Origin: Anopheles merus
Taxonomy: Eukaryota; Arthropoda; Insecta; Diptera; Culicidae
DNA: 64,000 bases
Assembly: GCF_017562075.2 (NCBI RefSeq)
Contig: NC_054081.1
Location: forward strand, 10,293,264-10,357,263
Reading direction: 5' to 3'
Shown here: piece after piece, positions 53,300-64,000 of the stretch
Numbering within the stretch: the first letter of the stretch is position 1
How the letters are laid out: every line of letters begins with the position of its first letter
Position numbers and translations under genes: made by a program
The notes under the pieces: model-generated
The model's input: the letters and a program-made list of their open reading frames with translations, nothing else
What the model was told of the DNA's origin: nothing
Databases searched by the model: none

Positions 53300-56200
53300 T
53301 TGCGGTATGAACTATTAAAAGTGATTCAAACTGTTATACACTCACTCTCCCTCTTTCATTGTACATGATTCCAAAAACGAAAGCGTTACAAATAATGCCA
53401 TTGAATCGATTCCACCACCAACTTCCGCTTGCTACCACTGCTAATGCTACTTCATTCTCAATAACGCACCATCGCGATTGTATCGTAACGCGGCGCGCTT
53501 AGTTCCACCTTACCAAACGGCGGTGCGATTGCGATTGCGTATCACAATGCAATCGCGGCACGATAAGATTCGCAATCCCTTTTTTCCCAGTCCCTTTGCC
53601 AACACTTGCGGCAAACCAAACCCCGAACAAAACGGTGGCACAATGAGAGCTAGCTGTTAGGTGTACCTTAATTGAGCTGAGAATTGGCACTCACCAGTGC
53701 GGGGTGTCCGGCTTAGCAGCTCATTATCTTTCCGTTTCATGCGCTGTGGCCGAAATGGCAATCGCAAAGTGGAGCGTGCGTGCGCGCGTGCACCGCTCGG
53801 CGGGAAACAACCGGTCTGTGCGGATCTCGATGTGGATACGGGCGTTAAGAACGAATCTGGTATTGTTGTGCGATTGCCGTCAGAGTCGGACTCTGTGAGT
53901 CGAGCCACGCGCTGAGGCAACTCTCATAATAGGCGCACCTGTTGGTGCTGGAAGTTGTGTACTAAGAGCTGTGTTTAAAGCGTGTTCCAAAGAACTTTTA
54001 ACGTGTAGTAGTTCTTTCACATTAAATCTTAAATCTATCTGTAAAAAAAAAAACACGCCGCCACATGAGCCATAATACATCTTATGGCAAGTATAAATTA
54101 TAAAGGCAAAGGCGTGGCTTCAGTTTCCCGATACAATTAATTCAACATGTCTCAAAGTGTGTCCAACATATTGCAAACCGCAATCCAAAAACGCACCGTC
54201 AACTATTCCATGCATAACAGTTTTACGCAACGTCAAGCGTAACGATCACACGAGCTCGACAAAATTCCACGTTACTGAGCACTGGGCTCTTCTTCTTTTT
54301 TTTCTTCCAAACAACCGATCAACAATCATCTCCCTGCACACTCCCAACAAAATTACCGTCAAACCTATTGATGAAGCTCCGCTTGATTCGTTTCCCATAG
54401 TTGCCACCAGGCCACAGCTCTACGTCTGGTTTCAATCGATAGATCCCATTAGAAGAGAATATGGTGGCAGAAAATTATATCCAATAGGAAAAGCAATAGA
54501 ATATATTTCCCCAATAGAATATATATTTACAAATGCAATAGGTTCGAAGATGCTCCCAGCACAAAAGTTTGAGGTCAAAGTACACGAAGGCGAAACTTTG
54601 GGAGTGCGTAGAATGGTGACCCTGTTACGGGGGGATTGCATAACAGCAAAATCACCTGAAAGTTCATCATCATCAACCAACCGATAACCGCCGTACCCAA
54701 ATCCTTGCGCGTTCGGAGTTCAAACCTTTCACTACGGTGCACATCCCCAATACCTGTGCCTCACCATGTACGATCGATTCAATTGATCGGAGAAGGACCG
54801 AGAGCGAGAACGGGAACACGTCCCGGGCGATGACGTCTTACCGATTGTTCCGGGTCGCGGTTCAGCTCGATCAGTTGCCAGCTGGAGCCGTTTCGAGCCG
54901 TTCGAGCTGATTTCTTTTCCTCGTGTGTTTGTTTGCATTGATTTGCATAGGAGACGGGCAGCACGAGAGTACAATCGAAGCACGGCACGGTGGTACCGTA
55001 TGGGTAGGAGCAAACAGAAACTTCCCATCCGGGCCCTGCCTAATTCGCAATTCGGTGAAATGTTTATTGGGTAATGGAATGTCGGGTTTTCGAAAGCCGC
55101 ACGCATATTTACCAAGTGATGTTTATATGACGGCAGGGGGGTTGAGGCAGTGCGGACCGACGATAACACGCGCGTGAAAGCGCACATCCCGCAACAGATG
55201 GGTCGCAGCCCGATGTGCAGCGTTCTTCTCAAGCCTTCAAAAAAAAAAAAAAAAAAAAAAAAAAACAAACGAAAACAAGCCCACGCGGGAGGTCCTCATA
55301 TTTCAAACTGTTGATCGAGGAAGAGCGAGAGAAAGCAGGGCAACGCGAGTGCTGTCGTCAACGCGAGTGCTGTCGACCGAGGTATAGAGATGACGACTGA
55401 GATCTGCTGGCGGGAAGCGTCCCACCGAGCTAGGCCGAGCCGAGTGACACGCGATCTGGATGAGAAATAGATGTCCAGGTCACGGGTTGTAATTTAACCT
55501 CCAGAAAAAACAGGAGTGGCTCCGGCCAGCGTTCATATGCGAATTCGTCGCGTGTAAGTGTAAGAGTTTGGTGAGCAGTGGACGTGGGAAGATATCCGCG
55601 TTAATCCCAACACATCCGAAGAAGGGCTCCGGGAGGCTTCACGAGGGATCTTACCCAACCGTCCCCCCAAAAAAACAAAAAATCCGCTTACGCTGGTGAG
55701 GGAGCGCAGTATGTGGAACCCCGAAAAAACCCCCCCACCCTCCACCGGACATTAATTGGGCTCGGAGTTGCGTTCCTGCCCGCAACACCCTCCACACGTT
55801 CGCACACTTCGGCCCCTCGGGCACCGTTTTACATTCCATCGGTCGGATCGGTCGGCGTGTGCAGCATCGTTTCATTGCCGCACCAGCCTGACGAAGCAAG
55901 GGAGGAACCGACCGAAGCACGGTCATCTTCGAAAAGCAATATTATTTTCACAAAGCAGCAGGCCTAGGAAGCCGCCGAGTGAAAGTTTAACGCTACCCAT
56001 CCCTTTTCTGCACCTTCACTGCAAAGGGAGTGAGGGTATGGGGGGGGGATGACGCTGGGGGAGGCTTTAATTCGATTCGATACTCTCGATGGTTCAATTT
56101 TAACACCGCTTGCCAGCACGAGTAGGACCTACACAGTTCACGGTGTGGTGGTACACGCCATACTCATGGGGCGAACATTTTTCCAACTTGAAAAACACTC

Positions 56201-59200
56201 TTGCGTGACTGCGCGTTCCGCCTGCTACAATTGTCATCTTTGATTCCTATTGGAGCCAGTTTACGATTAGAAACAAACAAGAAACCCGTTCAGCAAGAAC
56301 TAAGAGAACGAGAGGCATTGCGCCGAGGCATCTCGATAAGCTTAGATCAATTAAAATGATTATAAATTATCGCATCATGCTGGAAGCGCTCCGAACCCAT
56401 CGATCAGGCTTAGCTGAACTCCGTCTTTCTGGCGGACCATTCTTAGGGGGAAGCCTTAGCGTCGATGCCACAACAAAACTCATCTTTAAAGAGGGGATAC
56501 GAATGACGCATCCAACTTAAATTCTGCCTTAAGCTAGAAGCGTCCAGCAGCAATGAAATGGAAATGAAATAGTGAAGAAGCTGTCTGCTTTCTTCGGACA
56601 GCAATGCCAATGATGATGTAGACTGGTAGCTTTACAGGCAGCCCCTAATCTTGTCTAATCTCAACTTCACTACGGGATGAACTGGGATGACCTTTCGTTC
56701 TTTGGTTTTTTTTTTAATGGAGAGTTCTGGCTCCGATTTGCCAGCGTTAAAGCAGGTAACGCTGGCTACAACAGCTGGCAACCTGTCATTTCGGCGCAGG
56801 AGATGTCACCCTGTATGCCGGAATGTACAGATGAAACCTCATCGCTTTAACCTACCTAAGCCTGTCTCCTCCAGCTTAGCGCTGGGATTGAAAGTGAAAT
56901 CGTGAAATCGTGAAATCCTTTACCTCTTATGTCACCCAGCATCAACGGAGTGCTGCTCCGCGGCTGGGTGACATCGGCACAGGGTGAAGTTATCGTACTG
57001 GCTCATCCCGCTTTATCCGCTTCCTTCCTGCGCGCGCGCCCATGAAACCGAAAGTGCCTGCTGCCGAAATCGAAATTGTTCACATTCCTTCACACGCGGC
57101 CATGCGCTGCGATGCGGGCTCACATGTGCGCCCTCTACCTCGCCTTACACCTTCATCAATCATAAGCCGGAGCTGACAACGTTTGGAGACGGACCCCTTA
57201 CGTCGGTTTGGATGTTTGGAAGCGCACTGCGGTGTAGCATATCGATCTCTTCGCAGACTCGTACACTCCGCTGTGCTGTAAGTATGCGTGTATACACTAA
57301 CGAGTATTTGAACGCCATTGTAAAATGTGTATGAATGATTGTGTGTTCATTTTTTTTTGTCCACTGCTTTCCTGTCATCCAACACCTGACAAGAAGATGA
57401 TGATGATGTTGTTGTCATGCAAAAACTATTTCACGACACTGAACGGCTCAATGTGGCGCAAAGGGTTGCGATTGGAAATCGTTCGGCATAAAACAAAACA
57501 AAAAAGAGGGGACAGTGAGGAAGGCGACGCCATTTAAAGCGGCACAGTGGACAGACAATCGACAACAGAGCAACACAAACAAAGCAAAAAAACGCACAAA
57601 AATGATTAATATAGCGAGCCGTCACAGTACAACACTGCCTTGCTGGGCGCAACAACATTGTTGGGAACGAAAGTGAACCATTTACACATTCCACGCCGCC
57701 ATCGACATACAGCACAGCACACTCGTGGGTAACATCTGGCGCGCGCGGGCCGTTTTTTTTTTTTTTTTTTTGCGCATAATTAGAAATGATCTCGGCCACC
57801 GGCCACCGGCACTACTAAGCGCGTAGGCCACGCAATCGACCATTATGCTGCGTTTGATGCGCGGCTGCACTTTCGTCAGAACTGTTAGGTGTGTGACTGG
57901 GTAGATAGATGGTTAGTACTTTTTTTATTCGTTTTTCTTTTCAGCACGCACGCAAAGTGGATGATTATGGACCGTTGCGTTGAAGTGAAAATTGTAATTG
58001 TTTCTCGCCTCTCGGGGCTGCTTAATTGGAACAAAACAAAAAACTTAAGAACGAGAGTACAGGCGACGAACCCGCTGCTGAGCCATGTGGGGCTTGATTT
58101 TCGATGGTTTTTACAAAAAAAAAAACCCTGAAATTTAACAATCAGAATAATCAATACTAACATGGGTTTAATTTTTCAGTCGCATATGGAACCTTTTAAG
58201 TCGCAGTGGAACACTTCATAACGAGTACCCCCCCTATATAACCCTGAACTGGACTGAACGACGTGTAGTAATTTACATTAGACAGCATCAAAAGTAAGAA
58301 TTCGCTACTTCAATTCTAGCTCAAAAATATTGATAATCAAAATGACACCGATATTAACTTTATTTTACAAAATTTACTGCTCTGTGTTGGAACCAACGCG
58401 TTAGTCATGGCCTGATTTTGCACATTATTTTTGCGTACTGAATTTTGTTAGTTGCCATAAAATTATGCAAATGTTGGAAATATCAGAGGCCTACAATCAA
58501 TTGAAAATAATATGCTACAGCTATTTTTTTTTAATTTTTAACCTAAAAGTTTACAAACCCGTAACTTACAAACCCAAAATAAAATGAAAAGATCTGCCAA
58601 CATTTTGAATTTTGTATAATATAATTTCATGTAAAAACTGTGGCCCGTGCTACTATTTTCAGTGGCATTTTAGCCTGCATTTTATTTTTTTTAATCTTAT
58701 GAGCTTTATGATAAGTTTACCATACATTTTTAAATTTATTTGGGATATCAGTGTTGTTTTTATATTTTTCTAGATCAACTGGTAAATGAATATAAATTCT
58801 TTTTTTTGGAGGAAACTGTCAACTAGAACATATTTAGTGTCTGAACAACAAACACTTGCTTGACAAAAACCAATTAAACACCCTTGTATGTTATTTCCTC
58901 GTGTTGCTAGCTCTAGGAGCAAATGACTTTTGGGAAACAATAGAGTTTGTCTGTTTTTTTAGGATATTAAAGAAACCATTAAAACATTTCAAGCTATTAA
59001 GCAAATGCATCATTTATAAAGGCAAATAGTGCACTACAAATGTTGCAATAATTAATATTAGTTTTATGGTGATATTTGTGGTGCTGGTACCAATTATTTC
59101 ACGTTTCGTACTTATTGTATGGACAAGAGCCTCCCGCATAACGAGTTTTCCATATAACAAGTGAGCCACTGGAACGGATTAAACTCGTCATGCCAGGCTG

Positions 59201-59470
59201 CAATGTACTTGGTTTTGCAATCATTCGATCATGATCGTAAATCGATAGCTTTTCCCATTGATCAGAAATGTTACACAATTACTTACAACAATGAAAAAAA
59301 AAAGGCAAAATAAAGCAAGAAAAAATTTATGAAAAGCATTGAGAAGATTTAAGTTTGCTTTTTTAACCATTTTATACAAACAAAATATCAATATTCTCCC
59401 GTTTTTATATCAAGCCAACAGGCTGCAATGTCAGCCTGTTAGTGGGGCAATATTCATCAGCCGGGTAATA
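53300..59470. other. Intergenic DNA, no supported gene
   Basis: The longest frames are a 176-codon plus-strand frame at 54157-54687 and a 178-codon minus-strand frame at 54732-55268 that starts in a homopolymer. Neither shows a motif I recognise, so neither is called. A 26-base poly-A run lies at 55240-55265, and a direct repeat of CAACGCGAGTGCTGTCG occurs at about 55341-55375. The region from 58130 to 59340 is AT-rich. Confidence 0.4.
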
Positions 59471-59479
59471 TCCATTTTT

Positions 59480-59795
59480 AAAAAATTGGTTCTTCCATTT
59501 TCGAATTCATCATTTGTGTACAAACAAAGATGCATTTTAAAATCGTATGTTTTTCTTATTTTCTGTTTGAAATTAATAAAAGTAACTTTAATATATTTTT
59601 TTTAAATATATCAATCGAGCTACAGCCATAAATTTCAATTCAATGAGCTTGAATTGGCGTTTGCTTACTTTTGGTTTCGGCAGAATTTTGGCTCAAAATC
59701 TGAGGCGTGTGGTTTTGTATGGAGCGTTTACATGGTTTCAGCCGCCAACTGTCAAACTTCATGTAATAAAGCGGGCCAGTATCGCAAACCCCTCA
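59480..59795 (-). mobile_element. Dispersed short element, minus-orientation copy
   Basis: GTACAAACAAAGATGCATTT through TTTCTGTTTGAAATTAATAA is the inverse of 26505-26585. The right end, with CAGCCGCCAACTGTCAAAC and AGTATCGCAAACCCCTCA, is the inverse of the terminus at 24773-24850. No transposase is present. Confidence 0.55.
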
Positions 59796-60399
59796 TTATT
59801 AACGTAATAAAACGAAAGAATACAAAATTTGCACACAAGCGACGAACCTGCTGTTGGATTATATGGTTGTCAAATTCATTTTGTATTAGTGGTTTGAAAG
59901 AGAAAAAAATGATTTAAAATCTCCAGCAACTAACCAAAAGCCAGAGCTAGTGCAAAAAAAACACTGTCGATCAACTCGTCAGTACTGTATTTCTATCAAT
60001 TAGCACACGCTCTATTGGGGCTTATAGTTCACTTTAAATGAAGTTCATCGCAACAACATACGTCCGGAAGAATGCGTTGCGTTGGTCCGCGTAGTGCGTG
60101 GGCTGAGCCATACAGACAAAAGAAAAAATCCCTCACCCAACAACCAAAACAACAACAAAAAAACACTCAAACAAACGGCAGATCGTGAATCAATCCCAAC
60201 CACATCCGACAGCTGAACCACACCCAAAGCGACACACGTGATTCCGCCGCGCTTAATTAGGAGCCTTCCATTCGGGCGGGTGCCCAAGCAGATGCTGCGC
60301 TCTATCCGTGAAACCCCACTGCACTCGCCCGCTCCCTCCTCGCCCCACCGAATCCTTCCGAAATACTGACCGGTTCGGCAGCTTGCCGACGGTTTCGAG

Positions 60400-61191
60400 C
60401 AAGCCCTCTCTGTCTGGCCGGCGCTCCACGGCCAAAGCGCACCGACTGCCCGTGCTCGCGGCACGCCGTGTTGCTCCCGCAGCGCGCCGCGTTAACCGTG
60501 CGCGCGGATGCAACGACCGGGGCAGAGGCTGGGAATAGCACCCCGCAAGCGCAACAAAATCTCGCGCCCACCAGCGCAACCGTTTCAGTCGAACGTAGAC
60601 GTTCGCCGTGCAAGCAACGGAAACTGCGCGCCGAAGCGATCGCCACAGATTCACGCCGCCGAAAAGCGAACACGTTTTCCGGGCCCTTCTCGGGCCAGCG
60701 TTGTCATTTCAGTGCACTGTTTGGGAGTGGGTGTGCTTGTGTGTGTGTGTGTGTGTATTTTTACCTCTCATTTGAATAGTTACCACCGTGAGAGTGTGTG
60801 TCGTGCCGTGCTGCGCAATTTGAGTGGCAAAGAAGTAGGCTACGCCTGGTGGAATCGTTCTAATGACAGGAGAAGCGAAGAAAAAAACCCACAAATAAGA
60901 ACGAATAAACAAAAACCCTTTTCCGCAGTGACAGTGCGTGTGTATGTGTGTGAGAGAGAGAAAAAAAAGAGTGCTAAGTGTATCAAAATTGTTGCAGCGC
61001 ACGAACTAAAAACCAAAACTCTGTCGCAGCAGCATCCCCTCATCCTCAACGGTCGTTTCCACGGGCTCAAATAGCACATCAACGTGCTCAACCTTGAACG
61101 CAGCAAGCGTGCCGCTAGCAGCAGTTGCTAGAGGCGAACCGGAAACAACAAAGCGAAAAGAAAATAGAGCAAAAACAAAAAAATTACAAAA
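60400..61191 (+). other. GC-rich promoter-proximal region and probable 5' UTR
   Basis: GC content rises sharply from about 60240 to 60720, then falls to an A-rich leader that ends at an ATG. A TCAGT initiator word lies at 60709-60713. (GT)n lies at 60738-60756. The A-rich leader just before the ATG (about 61140-61190) is typical of insect 5' UTRs. Confidence 0.5.
60709..60713 (+). promoter_or_regulatory. Candidate initiator (TCAGT)
   Basis: The word TTTCAGTGCACTG contains the arthropod initiator TCAGT about 480 bp upstream of the candidate start codon. No TATA box or clear downstream element accompanies it. Confidence 0.35.
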
Positions 61192-61194
61192 ATG
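61192..61194 (+). CDS. Candidate initiator-ATG exon of a gene whose other exons lie downstream
   Basis: TTACAAAAATG is followed at once by GTAAGT, a consensus donor. The ATG has a good insect context (CAAA before it). Together with the upstream leader this suggests that the coding part of exon 1 is the start codon only, with the next coding exon further downstream. Insect calmodulin and several ribosomal protein genes have an intron at this position, but nothing in the window identifies the product. Confidence 0.4.
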
Positions 61195-63138
61195 GTAAGT
61201 TCAAAATTGAAAGACAATACGAAAGATTTGAGTGCAAGTGACGAACCTGGACTTAAAATGAGCTGAACTCACTTGTGCTGACACTCTCCGGAGGCGCATT
61301 CTTTGTTTGTTCGTTGTGTGACCCTCCGTTTCTCCTCCACTGCCTCTCGCTCGCCCTGTTGCGAAGAAAATCAGTGCCAAAGGTAATCACGATCGTGGGT
61401 GACCGCACACTACACCATTGGCCAAGCGATTTCCCGACGGCTGTGGTGTTGATCAATCTCGCGCTACATTACAACTGCTTTTTCCAATTCCATTTCCTCC
61501 CGTTCTGCTTGCCACACCACACGTTTTCTCACACACGGAAGTATGTTCATTCCGCTGGCTTCCGTTTCGTACGTGTAGCAGCGCAGGTGATGGAAATGAT
61601 CAGCTTTTACTCCCCCACCCTGCGTGAAAATAATTTGGGACGGGCCGAACCGCAGCAATTTGCTTGCGGTTGACATTTGCGAACGGGCAAACCCCGACCG
61701 CTGATGCGCCAACCCCCAACAGCTAGGTATGAAGGGTGTATTTGTAAATGTGAAACCAAAAAAAAAGGGAAAATACCCAAATGACTCTTTCGTGACGTTG
61801 CGGAATGCGGGAGACAGACACACACCGTTAGTACCGATGCACCCCAGGCTGCAGCGATGGAGGGAACAGCAACGCTTAACCCTTGCCACAGGCAAGCGAA
61901 GCCCTTTTAATGGATTGATTAAAAAGACGAACCAAAATAAAAAAAAAGGAAAAAAACAAAGAAAACAGCCTCTGCTCGAGCCAGTCCCGACTTTGCTGCA
62001 TCACTTAGAATCGTCGTCGGCGTACGGGGCGACAGCAACTAGCAGCCGGTTCGGTCGGATTTTCACTGCAGCGTACTGTAACCCTACTTTGAAAAAAAAA
62101 AAACTAAGAAAGACTAACCCCAGCGTTTTTGTGTGTTTTCTGTTTCTGTTTTGGTTTCTTCTCACTAATTTATCGCTTCCCCATTTTGTATCGCATTTTT
62201 CGTCGGTCAAAGAACTAGACGAGAATCGACGCGTCTCGGTGCTTAGAAGGCTGCAATGGCCGAAAGACAGTTCACTTTCATTTCTTGCTCCACCGATTTG
62301 CTGCCCTGGGTTCCCGTTTCCCCTCTCATGCCGGGGATGCGCTGGTTCGTCTTTCGTTTTTAGTTCACCTTGCTTCACACCGGCCTGGGAGTGGGGCTGA
62401 GCTGTCCGGGAGGCTACACATTCTTCCCGTGCTGCTTCTAATGGAGCGCACTGAGTGGATGCACACCGCTCGGCGCTGCTTTAAATTGCTTTTGCATTTC
62501 CGTTGCCGTTGGTGAGGAGTCAGAGGCAAAGAGTGCTGTGTATTGTAAAGGAGAAAGAGCGAAACAGAAATAACTATGAATAGCCAATGAAATACCCCTC
62601 GCTCTCTTTACCTTCTATAGTAAAATAAAAGGATTAGGGTAGATATATGCGTGAAATGGTGGGATTAATGCAGCAGAGCGTTCCGTAACCAAGTTTTCAG
62701 TAATAACGACAGTATTTTTTGGTGCAGAAATTAGAGGAACGGAAAGCATATTTTCAATATGATAAATATACCAACAGTGGTGCAATTGGTAGTGGGACAG
62801 ATATATTTTAATTTTTTGACTGTATGAACACCATACAGACATGCCTGTTCTCTGTTCCTGTAGTGGCAAAATAGCAAAAAAAATGCCTAAAATAAAGAAA
62901 AAAGCCAAAATCCAATGTGTTTGTAAAAACCAATGATAGTCTTATTACATGATGAAAAATTCTGCCATCCTCTATTGATTTTTTTCTGTCAAACTCAGAC
63001 TCTAGCACAAATGAGAGTTTTTCTGTCAGTTTTCACATTTTTCTTCAATTTGTTTGATTTCTCGAGCTTTATCACAAGCAATCAAGCATTGTTTATCATT
63101 TAAATTATTTTTATCAAACACCAACAATAAATTCAAAC
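61195..63138. other. Probable first intron of the right-end gene
   Basis: I see no exon. Open frames of up to 223 codons (61729-62400) pass through A-rich and GC-mixed sequence without motifs or good splice borders. Confidence 0.4.
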
Positions 63139-63851
63139 AGGGGAACCTGGGGCGAAGGGGTCACCTGCATTATTGACAAATTTACAAGTTTATAATGTAA
63201 CTTCTAATGATCGAAAAACATAAAATACAATGTTTAAAGCCCACCGTGAACGTTTCATAACCTAAGATTTCGAAATAAGTGAATAAATGAGCAAATAAAA
63301 TATGTGCTCAAAACGATGCAATTTTCACCGTCTCGAAAATAAGCTTTCGTATGAATTTAACATTGAATTAGAGAAAAATAAAGAATGTATATGCAGGAAC
63401 ATGATATTTATTTAAATTTATTTATTTATTTAGTTTATTTATTTAAACAATGATCATTTTAATTTAATGTAAAGTTTTAAAAGTTAATGTTTTCAATGGT
63501 CATTCCAGCTTGGGGCAAAATGGTCGGTCTGTTTTGACACTAGCAACATGATGAGATGTTGAGCTTTAAGCTGAGGTCGCTACAATATACTAGCTTTATA
63601 TAAATAAAACTGTACTACATCGACAAGATAAATTACTGAAAACACGTGAATTATTGAAATATTCCAGCATTTGTCTAAATACATTTGAAACATGCAAATT
63701 AATGTTTTATATATATACTTGTTATTAATATGTCAACTTATGATTGTTTTTCATGAAAAAGACTGACATAAAAATAATAGTGTAAAGTGTTTTAACCAAT
63801 GAAATACAGACTTTAAATCCTTCACCGGTCCATTTTGCCCCGCTTTCCCCT
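63139..63851. mobile_element. AGGGGAA-ended TIR element, about 0.7 kb
   Basis: The left end AGGGGAACCTGGGGCGAAGG resembles the inverse of the right end, which reads AGGGGAAAGCGGGGCAAAAT on the minus strand. A related GGGGCAAAATGG word also lies inside at about 63515. The interior is AT-rich and non-coding. Flanking duplication was not clear. Confidence 0.5.
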
Positions 63852-64000
63852 ACTTCTATCGACTTTGACATGACAATCCTCTCCGTAGCACCTTGGAAAT
63901 GAGCATGTCGAATTCCGATTTCTAGACCAGTAGTTATCTGTCAGTTGGGATATGTCAGAACAATACTAAAGCATGGTGACAGTACTTTCCATCATCTAAT

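Noticed and set aside
54157..55268. 176-codon plus-strand and 178-codon minus-strand frames
   Set aside because: The minus frame starts inside a poly-A/T run and neither has a motif I recognise. No neighbouring exon continues them.
60253..60673. Overlapping minus-strand frames of 123-139 codons in the GC-rich block
   Set aside because: Arg/Ala-rich composition arises from CpG-rich promoter-like DNA; frames overlap on both strands without a conserved motif.
61729..62400. 223-codon plus-strand frame
   Set aside because: Starts in an A-rich stretch, has a Lys-rich then hydrophobic composition without motifs, and lies in a probable first intron.

Overview
The window is insect nuclear DNA, most likely from an Anopheles mosquito. 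It has short coding exons separated by large introns with GT-AG borders, AT-rich non-coding DNA full of (CA)n, (GA)n and (TTC)n microsatellites, tRNA-derived SINEs of about 200 bp that resemble SINE200 of the Anopheles gambiae complex, and many short terminal-inverted-repeat elements flanked by TA. I found no bacterial-type operon, rRNA, tRNA or CRISPR array. A run of exactly 100 N (52052-52151) marks an assembly gap. Identifications rest on reading the sequence and on remembered family features; no search was run.

Gene 1 (plus strand, 11648-31373) is decaprenyl/polyprenyl diphosphate synthase subunit 1 (PDSS1, qless in Drosophila), the mitochondrial enzyme that makes the ubiquinone side chain. 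Seven exons join in phase and encode 357 residues carrying both Asp-rich prenyltransferase motifs. The 5' end, with the start codon and the first part of the presequence, is not settled. Its fourth intron is 11.1 kb and holds a 7-mer satellite, SINE/MITE debris and an AT-rich block.

Gene 2 (plus strand, 39784-46267) has four exons and encodes a charged, helical protein that I cannot name with confidence. It carries two copies of a W-G-[RK]-x-G-x-G-A-P motif, one near the N-terminus and one near the C-terminus. Its third exon has two possible donors in the same phase, 411 bp apart. Use of the distal one adds a Gly/Pro/Gln-rich cassette with a (CAG)11 tract.

A third gene probably begins near the right end. 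A GC-rich 5' leader ends in ATG followed directly by a strong donor (61192-61196), so the rest of its coding sequence would lie in downstream exons, possibly beyond the window.

The remaining DNA is mostly non-coding and repeat-rich. It includes a 5'-truncated, broken non-LTR retrotransposon (about 49385-51622) and several SINE pieces, all in minus orientation. It also includes a group of TA-flanked CAGGG...TTTCC elements concentrated between 34 and 54 kb, other TIR elements at 5963, 22495 and 63139, three degenerate minisatellites and one 7-mer array. Two copies of one GAATC-rich repeat are each split by a different retroelement, which gives a relative order of insertions.
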